Part shown: in pieces, positions 43,596 to 55,900 of the stretch
Numbering within the stretch: position 1 is the stretch's first letter
Layout: every line of letters begins with the position of its first letter
NCBI GenBank assembly: GCA_964511535.1
Contig: CAZEFW010000022.1
Coordinates: 8,550-72,549 of the forward strand
DNA from: CAZCFB01 sp964511535
GTDB taxonomy: Bacteria; Myxococcota_A; Polyangia; GCA-2747355; CAZCFB01
DNA: 64,000 bases
Direction: 5' to 3'
Position numbers and translations under genes: made by a program
Notes under the pieces: model-generated
What the model was told of the DNA's origin: nothing
Seen by the model: the letters and a program-made list of their open reading frames with translations, nothing else
The model's database searches: none

Positions 43596-44116
43596 ACGAG
43601 CTCATGTTGAACATCGCCTTTTACGTCATCGGCGGCCTCACGGTCATGGGGGCGGTGGCCACCATCACCCGGCGCAACCCGGTGGTGGCGGCGGTCTGCC
43701 TGGTGATGACCCTGTGCACCTCGGCGGGGCTCTACCTGCTGCTGCACGCCACCTTCCTGGCCGCCATGCAGGTGCTGGTCTACGCCGGCGCCATCATGGT
43801 GCTGTTCATCTTCGTCATCATGGCCGTGGAGCGGCCTGAAGAGGAGGAGACCGGCATCCTGATCAGCCCGACCACCAAGGCGGTGGGCGTGCTGGCGGTG
43901 CTCTTCCTGTTCTGGCGAGTCATCGCGGTGGTGCGCGGCCCGGAGATCAAGAAGGCGGTGGCCATCAGCGACAACTACGGTGACGTTCGGCACATCGGGT
44001 CGCTCTTCTTCAACGAATACCTGCTCCCCTTCGAGGCCATCTCGGTCCTGCTCCTTACAGCCATCGTCGGCGCGGTGGTGATCAGCCGCCGCCGCAAACG
44101 GCAGGCGCAGGCGTAA
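43592..44116 (+). CDS. nuoJ: NADH-quinone oxidoreductase subunit J (copy 1)
   Basis: 174 residues with five transmembrane helices. The conserved AAMQVLVYAGAIMVLFIFVIM forms the pi-bulge helix linking the quinone site to the antiporter subunits. It directly follows nuoF, skipping G, H and I, which is not the standard order. The C-terminus is Arg/Lys/Gln-rich. Confidence 0.92.
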   Translation: MNELMLNIAFYVIGGLTVMGAVATITRRNPVVAAVCLVMTLCTSAGLYLLLHATFLAAMQVLVYAGAIMVLFIFVIMAVERPEEEETGILISPTTKAVGVLAVLFLFWRVIAVVRGPEIKKAVAISDNYGDVRHIGSLFFNEYLLPFEAISVLLLTAIVGAVVISRRRKRQAQA

Positions 44117-44176
44117 CCGGGGGCCGCTCGAAGGAATGACGGACCAGCAGCGAAAAGGAATCACGGGAGCCAGCGA

Positions 44177-44479
44177 ATGATCCCTATCACCCACTTCTTA
44201 GGACTCTCAGCCATCCTGTTTGGCATCGGCCTGCTCGGGGTGATGATCCGGCGCAACATACTGATCATCATGATGTCCGTCGAGCTGATGCTGAACGCCG
44301 TGAACCTGACGCTCATCGCGTTCTCCCGCGCATGGGGAGACGCGTCGGGGCAGGGGTTCGCCTTCTTCATCATCGCCCTGGCCGCGGCCGAGGCGGCGGT
44401 GGGGCTGGCCATCGTGGTGGCCGTGTTCCGAACCCGGCGTTCGGTCCACGTCGATGATCTCAAGTTGATGCGGAACTGA
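44177..44479 (+). CDS. nuoK: NADH-quinone oxidoreductase subunit K (copy 1)
   Basis: 100 residues, three helices. The membrane Glu residues needed for proton transfer are visible in MMSVELMLNAVNL and ALAAAEAAVGLAI. GGGAG precedes the ATG at 44177 by 8 bases. It lies between nuoJ and nuoL. Confidence 0.93.
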   Translation: MIPITHFLGLSAILFGIGLLGVMIRRNILIIMMSVELMLNAVNLTLIAFSRAWGDASGQGFAFFIIALAAAEAAVGLAIVVAVFRTRRSVHVDDLKLMRN

Positions 44480-44493
44480 GGGCGGGCGCGACC

Positions 44494-47021
44494 ATGACTG
44501 ACAATTTCCCACTCTACCTGATCCCGCTCCTGCCGCTGCTCGGCGCAGCGCTCAACCTGCTGGTGGGGCGCAAGCTCAACCGGATGGCGGTCTACACCGT
44601 GGCCTGCGGCTCGGTGCTCGCCGCGTTCGCCGTGGTGATGGTGGCCGCCTTCGGTCACCTGCTGCCCATGTGGCGCGCGGCCCACGCCCAGGCGGGCGAT
44701 GCGCTGATGGCCACTCCGGCGCTGGTCAACACCGCCTTCGAGTGGATCCCGGCCGGCGCCGTGTCGATCAAGCTCGGCCTGATCCTCGACCCGCTGTCCG
44801 CGGTGATGGTGTTCACCGTCACCTTCGTGGGCTTCCTGATCCACCTCTACTCCACCGGGTACATGTCCCATGAGAAGGACTACGCCCGCTTCTTCGGCTA
44901 CCTGAACCTGTTCACCGGCGCCATGCTGCTGCTGGTGCTCGGCGACAACCTGCTGGTGCTGTTCGTGGGCTGGGAGGGGGTCGGGGTCTGCTCCTACCTG
45001 CTCATCGGCTTCTGGTACAACAAGAGCGGCACCGAGGTGGCCGGCGACGAGAACGCGTCCGCCGGGCGCAAGGCGTTCATCGTCAACCGGGTCGGCGACT
45101 TCGCGTTCATCCTCGGCATGTTCCTGATCTACTCCACCGCCGGCACGCTGAACGTGGTGGAGCTTCAGGCCAAGGCCGAGACGCTGATGTTCTCCTGGAA
45201 TCCGCTGGGCGACGCCGGCTGGCTCAACATCATCCCCGGGATCGGCTCGCTGGCCACGGGGGACTTGACCGGCTTCCTCATGATCGGGCTGGTGATCATC
45301 GGCGCCGTGCTGGTGATCAAGCTGGAGCAGTGGGCCGAGCTCATCGGCTGGGCCGTTGTGCTGGCGGGCTGGGGCTGGTCCATCGCCGCCGGCTTCTACC
45401 TCGACTTCGCGGGCACCTTCACCGTGGCCGGCGTGGCCGCGGTGCTGCTGCTGGTGGGCGCCACCGGCAAGTCGGCGCAGATCCCGCTGTACGTGTGGTT
45501 GCCTGACGCAATGGCCGGCCCCACGCCGGTGTCCGCCTTGATCCACGCGGCCACCATGGTCACCGCGGGCGTGTACATGATCGCCCGGCTCAACTTCATC
45601 TACATGATGAGCCCGGTGGCCATGGGCCTGGTCGCCCTGGTCGGCGCCTGCACCGCGCTGTACGCCGCCACCATCGGCTTCGCCCAGAACGACATCAAGA
45701 AGGTGCTGGCCTACTCCACCATCAGCCAGCTCGGCTACATGTTCATCGGCGTGGGCGTCGGCGCCTTCGCCGCGGGGGTGTTCCACCTGTTCACCCACGC
45801 CTTCTTCAAGGCGTGCCTCTTCCTCGGCGCCGGCGCGGTGATCCACGCCATGAGCGGCAAGCAGGACATCCGCGAGATGGGCGGGCTGCGCAAGCTGATG
45901 CCGCTGACGCACATCACGTTCCTCGTGTCGTGCATCGCCATCGCGGGCATCCCGCCGTTCGCCGGGTTCTTCTCCAAGGACGAGGTGCTCTGGAAGGCCA
46001 TCAGCCACGGCAACCCGGGCTGGCCCACCTGGTTCCCGATGCTGATCTACGTGCTCGGCATGGCGGGCGCCATCTGCACCGCCTTCTACATGTTCCGGCT
46101 CTACTTCCTGACCTTCGCCGGGGAGAACAGGGCGGATGAGCACACCCAACACCATATCCATGAGCAGCCGTGGAACATGACGGTCCCGCTCATCGTGCTG
46201 GCCTTCGGCGCGGCGGTGCTCGGCTTCCTCGGGCTGCCCGGCGTGCTGGGCGAGCATGTCAACGTGTTCCACAACTGGCTCGCGCCGGTGGTGGACCGTG
46301 GCCAGGCCATTGTGGCCGCCGCCAACATCTCGTCGGTGGGCCCCAACGCCTTCGCCCACAACCACGGGCTGGAGTGGGGCCTGATGGGGCTGTCGGTGAC
46401 CCTGGCGGTGGTCGGCATCCTGGTGGCCCGCGGGTGGTACGCCAAGGGTCCGTCGGTGAAGGTGGAGGCGATGATGGCCCGCGTGCCGCGCCTGCACGAC
46501 CTGGTCTACAACAAGTACAAGATCGACGAGGTCTACTTCACGCTCATCGTCTACCCGCTGCGCTGGATCGGCATGGCGCTGTGGAAGGGCGTCGACGCGT
46601 TCTTCATCGACACCGTGGGCGTCAACGGCTCCGGCTGGGTGGTGCGCACCGCGGGTCGCTTCGCGGCGCGCCTGCAGAACGGCAGCGCCCAGCGCTACCT
46701 GGTGGGGCTCGTGGCCGGCATCGCGGTGCTGGTGTTCGTCCTGACCATGGCGCCGGACAACTTCGTCATCAAGCCGGGCGTGAAGGTCAAGGCGGGCGAG
46801 CAGATCACCCTGGACGCCACGCGCAAGACCACCGCGGATCAGCGGCAGCTGCAGTACCGCTGGGACCTCACCGGCGACGGCACCCCGGACACCGACTGGA
46901 GCACGCAGACCGTGACGCGGCACAAGTTCGACCGCAAGGGCAAGCACAAGGTGACGCTCTTCGTACGAGACATGAGGTGGCGCACCACCGCCACTGAATC
47001 CAAGACGGTGGAGGTGCAGTG

Positions 47022-47022
<1 letters not shown>
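44494..47022 (+). CDS. nuoL: NADH-quinone oxidoreductase subunit L (copy 1) with C-terminal PKD domain
   Basis: 842 residues, versus ~610 in enteric NuoL. Core motifs are complete: FVGWEGVGVCSYLLIG (helix 5 Glu) and GATGKSAQIPLYVW (helix 7 Lys), then PDAMAGPTPVSALIH. Between helices 6 and 7 there is an enlarged loop of ~95 residues with two extra hydrophobic segments. After the last helix (~735-751) comes an ~80-residue module with ITLDATRK, QYRWDLTGDGTPD and HKVTLFVRDM, the pattern of a PKD (Ig-like) domain. NuoL has an even number of helices with both ends periplasmic in known structures, so the PKD domain should be exposed to the periplasm. Proton-pumping antiporter subunit at the distal end of the arm. 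Confidence 0.93.
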
Positions 47023-48649
<1,627 letters not shown>

Positions 48650-48653
<4 letters not shown>

Positions 48654-50137
48654 ACGCCTCCATCAAGGCTACTGACTTCCTGCACGCGCTGCCGATCCTG
48701 TTCGTGACGGGGTGGGCGCTGGTGACGTTGCTGGCCGACGCGCTTGGCAAGAACCGCAGCGCGCGGCTGTGGCCGCTGGCGGCCATGGGGCTGGTGATGG
48801 GCATGGCCGTGACGGCCTGGTCCTGGGCCACCCACGAGACGCCCGCGGTGGGGCTGTTCGGCGGCATGCTGGTCACCGACCGGTTCGCGCTGTTCCTCGA
48901 CATGAGCTTCCTGGCGGCGGGGTTGATCACGGTGCTGCTCACCGGGCCGTACATGAAGCATCAGCGCACGGCCTTCGGCGAGGCGTCGAGCCTGGTGCTG
49001 CTGGTGATCAGCGGCATGATGATGCTGGTGCACTCGTCTGACTTCGTGATGCTGGTCATCGGGCTGGAGACCATGTCCATGGGCGTCTACGCGCTGGTGG
49101 CGTCCTGGTCTGGCAACGCCAAGAGCGCCGAGGCGGGCTTCAAGTACTTCATCATGGGGGCGGTGGGATCCGCCTTCCTGCTCTACGGCATCGCGCTGGT
49201 GTACGGCGCCACGGGGCAGACCAGCCTGATGGCGCTCAAGGCGAGCGCGGGCAGCACGGTGGGTTCGCCGCTGTACACCCTCGGCATGCTGATGGTGCTC
49301 GGCGCCATGGGCTTCAAGGTGGCCCTGGTGCCGTTCCACGGCTGGACCCCGGACGCCTACGAGGGCGCGCCCACCACCGTGACCGGCTTCATGGCCGCGG
49401 CGGTCAAGGCCGCCGGCTTCGGCGCGATGATCCGGGTGTTCATGCTCGCCTTCGGCGACGACGGGTTCATCTACGGCACCACCGGGTGGGCCAACATCCT
49501 CTGGGTGCTGGCGATCCTGACCATGACCCTGGGCAACATCGCGGCGCTGCGGCAGAAGAACATCAAGCGCATGCTGGCCTACTCCTCCATCTCCCACGCG
49601 GGCTACATCCTGATCGGCGTCATCAGCGCGGGCGTGATCAAGGGGGCGGACATGGGGCCGGTGCTCTACTACCTGCTGGCCTACACCTTCACCACCCTGG
49701 GCGCCTTCGGCGTCGTGGCCTGGCTCGGAGACGCGGAGAACGAGCGGGTGGAGCTGTCCGACTGGCACGGGCTCGGGGCCAAGCACCCGGTGGCCGCGCT
49801 GGCCATGACCCTGTTCATGCTGAGCCTGGCGGGCATGCCGCCCACCGCGGGCTTCTTCGGCAAGTTCTACATCTTCAAGACCGCCCTGGGGCACTCGGGC
49901 CTGGTCTCGCTGGTGATCATCGCCGCGCTCAACAGCGTGGTGAGCATCTACTACTACCTGCGTCCTGTGGTGGCCATGTACTTCTTCGAGGCCGAGGACA
50001 CGCCCAACCCGGTGCGCTCCGGCGCCATGACGAGCGCGCTGGTCATCGCGGCCGTCTTCGTGCTGCTGCTCGGCCTGACCCCCGGGCAGTACCTGCTCTG
50101 GGCGTCGCAGAGCGTAATGGCGCTCATAGGCGGGTAG
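48650..50137 (+). CDS. nuoN: NADH-quinone oxidoreductase subunit N
   Basis: 495 residues; its ATG overlaps the nuoM stop (ATGA). Pump residues: Glu in VIGLETMSMGVYAL, Lys in GFKVALVPFHGW, then the conserved TPDAYEGAPT. Normal length for NuoN. Last gene of block 1; the TAG stop is immediately followed by a hairpin and heptamer repeats. Confidence 0.95.
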
Positions 50138-50183
50138 GGCCGCTCCGCGGCCCGGCTTGAGGCTTGAGACTTGAGGCTTGAGG
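50137..50183 (+). repeat. Hairpin plus CTTGAGR heptamer array
   Basis: GGGCCGC (50137-50143), loop TCC, GCGGCCC (50147-50153), then four heptamers: CTTGAGG, CTTGAGA, CTTGAGG, CTTGAGG (50156-50183). The array begins on the last base of the nuoN stop and ends 2 bases before the next ATG, so GAGG in the array may act as the ribosome-binding site of the phosphoesterase gene. Confidence 0.8.
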
Positions 50184-50185
50184 GG

Positions 50186-51097
50186 ATGGTGTCGCGATCG
50201 CTTCGCGGCCGCATGATCCTTTCGTTGTTCCTCGTCCTGCCTGTCGCCTGCAGCGACGAGGCTGCTGATACGCCGGCGCCGTTCGCGGCGATGGTGATCA
50301 CCGACACGCATGTGCTGAACAAGACCGGCATGGACGCCGAGCGGATCCGGACGCTGGTTTCGCAGCTCAATGGGGGAAAGCACCCGACGGTGAAGCTGCT
50401 GCTGGTCTCGGGGGACGTGGTGGACACCCTGTGGGACAAGTACGACGCCAGCGACCCCAAGAAGGGTGACTTTCGCCTGGCGCACTTCGCCGACGCGCTG
50501 TCCGGGCTCAGGCCCGAGGCGGCCAAGGCCTACCCCGTGCCCGGCAACCACGACTACAAGTACGATGACACCCGCCGCGCCGAAAAGGAGTCAGAGGTGC
50601 TCGAGCTGGAGAAGGTCTGGAAGCAGACCACCGGCCACGCCGCCTTCTACTCGGTGCTGCACGAGGGCTTCTTGTTCGTGGCGCTCAACAACTTCCGCGG
50701 TCGCATGATGGGCAACGGCGACTACTTCGACGCGGAGCAGATCACCTGGTTCGAAAAGCAGCTGGCGCGGGGGCTGCCCACGGTTGTCTATTTCCACTAC
50801 CCGATCAAGACCGACAACGATCGGTTCTGGACCCTGGACAAGTCCAACATCGTGCCGCGCAGCCAGGCGCTGTTCTACAACGCGGCGAGCAAGTACAAGG
50901 ACCAGATCAAGGCCATCTTCGTGGGCCACGGCCATGTCTGGATCAGGGACACGCTCTTCTCCACCATCCCGGTCTACGAAACCGGCTCGTTCGGCAAGAC
51001 CTTCCCCGCCGTGGACAAGTACCACCTGGCCACCTGTGATCCCGCCACGGGCAAGGTGACCGTGACCAAGGGCAGCTCGGCGTCATACTTCGACTGA
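50186..51097 (+). CDS. Calcineurin-like metallophosphoesterase, lipoprotein
   Basis: 303 residues from ATG 50186; ATG 50213 is an alternative. The lipoprotein signal is LSLFLVLPVAC. Metal-binding motifs of the superfamily are in order: ITDTHV (D-x-H), SGDVVD, PGNHD, YFHYP and GHGHVW. It should hydrolyse phosphate mono- or diesters on the periplasmic side. It lies after nuoN but is unrelated to complex I. Confidence 0.88.
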   Translation: MVSRSLRGRMILSLFLVLPVACSDEAADTPAPFAAMVITDTHVLNKTGMDAERIRTLVSQLNGGKHPTVKLLLVSGDVVDTLWDKYDASDPKKGDFRLAHFADALSGLRPEAAKAYPVPGNHDYKYDDTRRAEKESEVLELEKVWKQTTGHAAFYSVLHEGFLFVALNNFRGRMMGNGDYFDAEQITWFEKQLARGLPTVVYFHYPIKTDNDRFWTLDKSNIVPRSQALFYNAASKYKDQIKAIFVGHGHVWIRDTLFSTIPVYETGSFGKTFPAVDKYHLATCDPATGKVTVTKGSSASYFD

Positions 51098-51098
51098 A

Positions 51099-51170
51099 GC
51101 TCGCGGCCTTCGGCCGCTCGAGTGCCAGAGCGCCGGAACGCCGGAACGCCGAAATGCCAGCTTGAGCTGG
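51099..51170 (+). repeat. 72-bp hairpin/octamer element, copy 1
   Basis: It begins one base after the phosphoesterase stop. GCTCGCGGCC, loop TTC, GGCCGCTCGA (stem GCGGCC/GGCCGC), then five 8-base units of the form (A/G)(C/T)GCC(A/G)(G/A)(A/C), ending TTGAGCTGG. The length and block order are the same as copy 2 at 52784-52855. Confidence 0.8.
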
Positions 51171-51255
51171 CCGGGCCAAGGCGGAGGCCATGGCCACTCC
51201 TCCCCCCTGCCTCACACCCGAAGCCACCCTCGCAGCGCCACGTTTTCATTCCTCG

Positions 51256-51297
51256 TTTTTTGTTCCTTATTTTTTGTTCCCCGGCCATCGGCCGGGG
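51256..51297 (+). repeat. T-rich repeat with GC hairpin
   Basis: GTTCCTTATTTTTTGTTCC type tract at 51256-51280, followed by CCCCGGCC (51279-51286), ATC, GGCCGGGG (51290-51297). It matches the malE-side copy at 39529-39568 in both parts. It lies 25 bases before the FadL-like ATG. Confidence 0.7.
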
Positions 51298-51321
51298 CAA
51301 GGCGGTATCATCTCTCTAACG

Positions 51322-52776
51322 ATGACGCCGCGCCCCTCATACCGAACCGTACCGGGGGCGCGCCTCATTCTCCTGCTCCTCGCCCTGTTGCTCTTGACCC
51401 GCCCGGCCCTCGCCACCTCGGTGGGCACCATCTTCTCCGGCCCCACCTCCAAGGATGGCGCCATCGTCTACTGGAACCCGGCCGGCATGACGCGCATGGA
51501 CGGCACCCACGTGATGCTGTTTGGCGGCGCCAGCCTGATCCAGATCCAGCACCAGCGCGCCACGCCCAGCGCCTTTGACGGGACGCTCTACCCCGAGGCG
51601 ACCATCGCGCTGTTCAAGCCGAACCTCGCCCTCGGCATCGTGACCGACGCCGGCCTGTCGGGGTTGCCCGCTTCGCCGCTCAACGACGTGCTGAAAGACT
51701 TCCGGTTCGGCGTCGGGCTGTCGCTGCCCATCATCGAGGGGGCCTCATGGGAAGACACCTACGCGGGCCGGCCCGCCTCCACCCGGTATTATTCGGGCTT
51801 CTCCTACCAGGCGCTGCTGTACATCGAGCTGGCCCTGGCCTACCGCATCAACCGCTACATCTCGGTGGGGGTGGGCTTGGACGTGATCGGGGCGCTGGTG
51901 ACCAACAGCATGGCCGTGGACCTCGGCGCAAAGGTCAACCAGACCATCTGCTCTGTCGCCGGGAGCAACAAGTGTCCCCTCGGCGCGCCGCTGCAGCGTG
52001 AAAACCCGGCCTACGACGGCCAGGTTCAGGTGGATGGCACCGGCTGGGGCACCGGCGGCGTGTTCAGCGTCCTGCTGTCGCTGCCGCCGCTGCTGCACGC
52101 CGGGCTGGCGTTCCACACGGGCGCGGGGATCATCCCGGTCCCCATCGTCATCGACGTGGAGCTGCCGCCAGCGCTGATGAGCTACATGAAGCAGAACCTC
52201 CCCTCCATCGCGCTGCCCGTGCTGCACGCCGAGGCCGAGATCGGCTTCGTCTCGCCGATGATCATCACGGCAGGAGCGGCCGTGACCCCGCTGCCGGAGC
52301 TGGAGGTGGCGTTCGATCTGCAGTGGATCGACTACTCCGCCTCGACGGAGATGCTGGTCTACATCTCCAGCACCACCACGGCGCTCATCAGGGACCAGGT
52401 GCTGGTCAAGACCAAGAAGGACGGCTTCGTCATGGGCCTGCGGGGTGCCTACCAGCTGCTCGACGAGCTGCGGCTCGCCCTGCGCCTCGAGCTGAGCACC
52501 AACACGCGTCCCGAGGCGTTCGTGACCCCGGTGAGCATGGACTTCCACATCGTCTCGCTGCAGCTCGGCGCCGGCTGGCAGGCGACCTCCTGGCTCTACC
52601 TGACCCTGGAGTACGGCCACTATTTCCTGGTGAGCCGGACCATCGAAAACAGCCACTTCGCCCCCAGGGCATCGCCCGCCACCTCACTGGAGGAGGGCTT
52701 CGACCTGCCGTCGCCCGTGGGGACCTACACAGGGATGGCGGACAGCTTGTCGTTGGGGGTTCATCTGGAGTTTTGA
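51322..52776 (+). CDS. FadL/OMPP1-type outer-membrane transport protein
   Basis: 484 residues from ATG 51322, with a signal peptide (LILLLLALLLLTRPALA). The N-terminal hatch region has YWNPAGMTRMDG, the NPAGM hallmark of the FadL/OMPP1/TodX family. The rest is a run of amphipathic beta-strands with aromatic girdles (SYQALLYIELALAYRINRYISVG; LYLTLEYGHYFLV) and ends with LSLGVHLEF. Such channels admit fatty acids or aromatic hydrocarbons. It carries the 72-bp element downstream. Confidence 0.85.
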   Translation: MTPRPSYRTVPGARLILLLLALLLLTRPALATSVGTIFSGPTSKDGAIVYWNPAGMTRMDGTHVMLFGGASLIQIQHQRATPSAFDGTLYPEATIALFKPNLALGIVTDAGLSGLPASPLNDVLKDFRFGVGLSLPIIEGASWEDTYAGRPASTRYYSGFSYQALLYIELALAYRINRYISVGVGLDVIGALVTNSMAVDLGAKVNQTICSVAGSNKCPLGAPLQRENPAYDGQVQVDGTGWGTGGVFSVLLSLPPLLHAGLAFHTGAGIIPVPIVIDVELPPALMSYMKQNLPSIALPVLHAEAEIGFVSPMIITAGAAVTPLPELEVAFDLQWIDYSASTEMLVYISSTTTALIRDQVLVKTKKDGFVMGLRGAYQLLDELRLALRLELSTNTRPEAFVTPVSMDFHIVSLQLGAGWQATSWLYLTLEYGHYFLVSRTIENSHFAPRASPATSLEEGFDLPSPVGTYTGMADSLSLGVHLEF

Positions 52777-52783
52777 GCGGCTG

Positions 52784-52855
52784 GCTCGCGGCCGTTGGCC
52801 GCTCGAATGACAAAACGACGAAATGACAGAACGACGGAATGACAGAATGAGCTGG
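52784..52855 (+). repeat. 72-bp hairpin/octamer element, copy 2
   Basis: It starts 7 bases after the FadL-like stop. GCTCGCGGCC, loop GTT, GGCCGCTCGA, then five 8-base units of the form A(C/T)GAC(A/G)(A/G)A, ending ATGAGCTGG. It is collinear with copy 1. The units have A where copy 1 has C at the fourth position. Confidence 0.8.
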
Positions 52856-52923
52856 ATTCGTCGGCCAACAAGATGCTGCCGGCCCACAGCAGGACGGATT
52901 CCCTGAGGTCGCCGCCGCACGGA

Positions 52924-52963
52924 AATTTTTAGTTTTTAGTTCCTTGTTTTTTGTTTCTCTCGG
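52924..52963 (+). repeat. T-rich repeat, diverged copy
   Basis: AATTTTTAGTTTTTAGTTCC is followed by TTGTTTTTTGTTTC and CTCGG. It shares GTTCCTTGTTTTTTG with the malE-side copy. It lies 3 bases from the stop of the Cys-rich repeat gene (minus strand). Confidence 0.55.
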
Positions 52964-52966
52964 CTC

Positions 52967-55900
52967 TTACCGCCGCCGTCGCCACAGCCCCAGCAGCACC
53001 AGCGCCAGCAATGATAGCGCCGGCGCTCCCTGGCTGCTTCCGCCCGCTCTGCACGAGCACCCCTCCGGATCGCCTGGCGGGTTGTCCCCGCCGTCGGGGG
53101 TGATGTCGGGCTTGGGCGCGCTCTTGTCCGGCTCGCCGGTGTCCGGCTTCGGCTTGCTCTTGTCCGGCTTGGCCTGGTCTGGCTGGGCGCCGTCGTTCAT
53201 GCCGTCGCCCAGGCCGTCGCCGTCCACGAGGCCGTCGTTGGGCCCGCCGTCCCAGGCGTCGGTGCCCATGTCGGGCACGCCCATGTCCGGCGTCAGCAGG
53301 CACTTGCCTTCCTGGCACTTGCCCGAGCCCTTGGCGCAGCTGGTGCCGTTGGGTTTGTACAGGTCCTTGGGGCAGAGGAACGCGGACCCGGTGCACTTCT
53401 CGAGGAAGTCGCACTCGTTGGCCACCGGGCGGCACACCGTGCCCTTGGCCTTGTAGCCGCCGAAGCCGCAGGTCGCCTTACTGCCGTCGCATGTGCCCGC
53501 CGTGCCGCAGTCGCCGCTGCTCGGCTTGCAGATCAGGCCCTTGGCCTTGACCTTGTCCGCCGGGCAGGACTTGACCGTTCCATCGCACAGCTCCGGCACG
53601 TCGCAGTCGCTCACCGCGCTGCGGCAGGTCACGCCCACCTTCTCGATGCCGTCCGTCGGGCAGGTGGCGCTCTTGCCGGTGCACGACTCCACCGCGTCGC
53701 ACAGGTCGCTCGCCGTGCGGCAGATGGTGCCCGACGTGGCGAACCCATCCCCCGGGCAGTAAGCCGACGTCCCCGAGCACTTCTCGGCAGCGTCGCACGC
53801 CCCGTTCTTCTGGCGGCAGGTGGTCCCGGTCTGCTTGAAGCTGTCCACCGGGCAGCCCGCCGCGGCGCCGGTACAGTACTCGGCCGCGTCGCAGATCCCC
53901 GCCGCGGTCCGGCACAGCTTGGTGGTGGGCGCGAAGCTGTCGGCCGGGCACTGCGCGTTGCTGCCGTCGCAGGTCTCAGCCTTGTCGCACACGTCCACCG
54001 ACTTGCGGCACAGGGTCCCCTTGATCTGCTTCTTGTCCGCCGGGCAGGCCTTCTTCTTGCCGTCGCAGCCCTCCGCCACGTCACAGATCCCCTTGGCCTG
54101 GCGGCACGACAGGCCGGAGGCCACGACCTTGTCCTTGGGGCAGCTCGACGACTGGCCCGTGCAGTACTCCACCGCGTCGCACCCGCCGCTGGCCTGGCGG
54201 CATGGGGCCCACGCCCCCTTGTAGACATCCGGCGGGCAGCTGGCGCTCAGCCCGGTGCACAGCTCCTCGGCGTCGCAAGCGCCGGACGTCTTGCGGCAGA
54301 CCCAGCCCTGGTTCTGAAACGCGTTGGGCGGGCAGTACGGGTTGGCGCCGGTACACTTCTCGGCCTTGTCGCACAGGCCGCTGGCCTTGCGGCAGGTGAC
54401 GGTCTTGGGCTGGTAGCCGTTGGCCGGGCACTGGGCCGACGTGCCGCTGCACTTCTCGGCCTTGTCGCACACGCTGGTGGCCGCGCGGCAGGTGGTGTTC
54501 TTGGCCATGTACTTGTTGGAGGGGCACGCCTTGGACGTTCCGCTGCACTTTTCGGCCACGTCGCAGGCCCCCCCGGACAGGCGGCACACGGTGCCCGCGA
54601 CCTCGTACTTGTCCACCGGGCAGAACGCGCTGTTGCCCGCGCACACCTCAACCTTGTCGCAGTCGCCGCCCTGCTGTCGGCAGATCACCCCCGACTTCTT
54701 GTAGCTGTTGGCGGGGCAAGCCTTGGACGAGCCGGTGCACTTTTCGGCCACATCGCACACGCTCAGCACCGCCCTGCACACCACCGAGCTGGCCGCCACC
54801 TTGTCCGATGGGCAGGCCTTGTTGGTCCCGTCGCACTTCTCGGCCACGTCGCAGTCGCCGCTCTTGGACCGGCACACCTTGGTGTTGGCCGCCACCTTGT
54901 CCGCGGGGCAGTTGGGCGAGGTCCCGGTGCACGCCTCGCCCACATCGCAGGCCCCGAAGGCCCCGCGGCAGGCGGTGCCCTTGGCCCGGTACTTGTTTGC
55001 CGGGCACGCCTTGCTGGTGCCGGTGCAGTACTCTCCCACATCGCACAGGGTGGTGGACGCCCGGCAGATGGTGGTGGATGGCGACACGCTGTCAGCCGGG
55101 CAGCTCTTGGAGCTGCCGGTGCACTTCTCGGCCACGTCGCAGGTTCCGCTCTTGGTGCGGCACACCGTCGCGCTGCTGGCCACGCTGTCGGCCGGGCAGC
55201 TCTTGGTCGAGCCGGTGCACTTTTCGGCCACGTCGCACACCCCGCTGGCCGTGCGGCACACCGTGGCCGACGACGCCACCCCGTCGGCCGGGCAGGTCTT
55301 GGCGGTGCCGTTGCATGTCTCGGCCACATCGCAGGTGTCGCCCTTGGTCCGGCACACCTTGGACGTACCGGCCACCAGATCGGCAGGGCACGACTTGGAG
55401 CTGCCGGTACAAGTCTCGGCCACATCGCACACACCGCCGGAGGTACGACACACGGTGGCCGACGAGGCGTAGCCGTCGGTGGGGCAGGAGGCGGAGGAGC
55501 CGGAGCAGGTCTCGGCCACATCGCAGGTGCCGCTCTTGGCCCGACACACGGTGCTCGACGAGAGGAAGCTGTCGGTGGGGCAGGACTTGGAGGAGCCGGA
55601 GCAGGTCTCGGCCACATCACACACCCCCGCCGTGCCGCGGCACACGGTGGCGCTGCCGGCGTAGCCGTCGGCGGGGCAGGANNNNNNNNNNNNNNNNNNN
55701 NNNNNNNNNNNNNNNNNNNNNNNNNNNNNNNNNNNNNNNNNNNNNNNNNNNNNNNNNNNNNNNNNNNNNNNNNNNNNNNNNCTCGGCCACGTCGCAGTCG
55801 CCGCTCTTGGCGCGGCAGGTGGTGCCCGACCCGAGGTAGCCGTCGGCCGGGCACGAGGTGTTGGTGCCGTCGCAGGTCTCGGCCGTGTCGCACAGCCCGG

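Noticed and set aside
44161..46947. Very long minus-strand frame opposite nuoL
   Set aside because: High G+C leaves few stops in the antisense frame; the plus-strand frame has all NuoL catalytic motifs.
50171..50185. Phosphoesterase start at an upstream TTG inside the heptamer array
   Set aside because: It would translate the repeat itself; the ATG at 50186 immediately after the array leaves a normal lipoprotein signal.
51256..51297. Rho-independent terminator formed by the T-rich tract and hairpin
   Set aside because: The T-run is on the wrong side of the hairpin for both strands; it fits a repeat family better.
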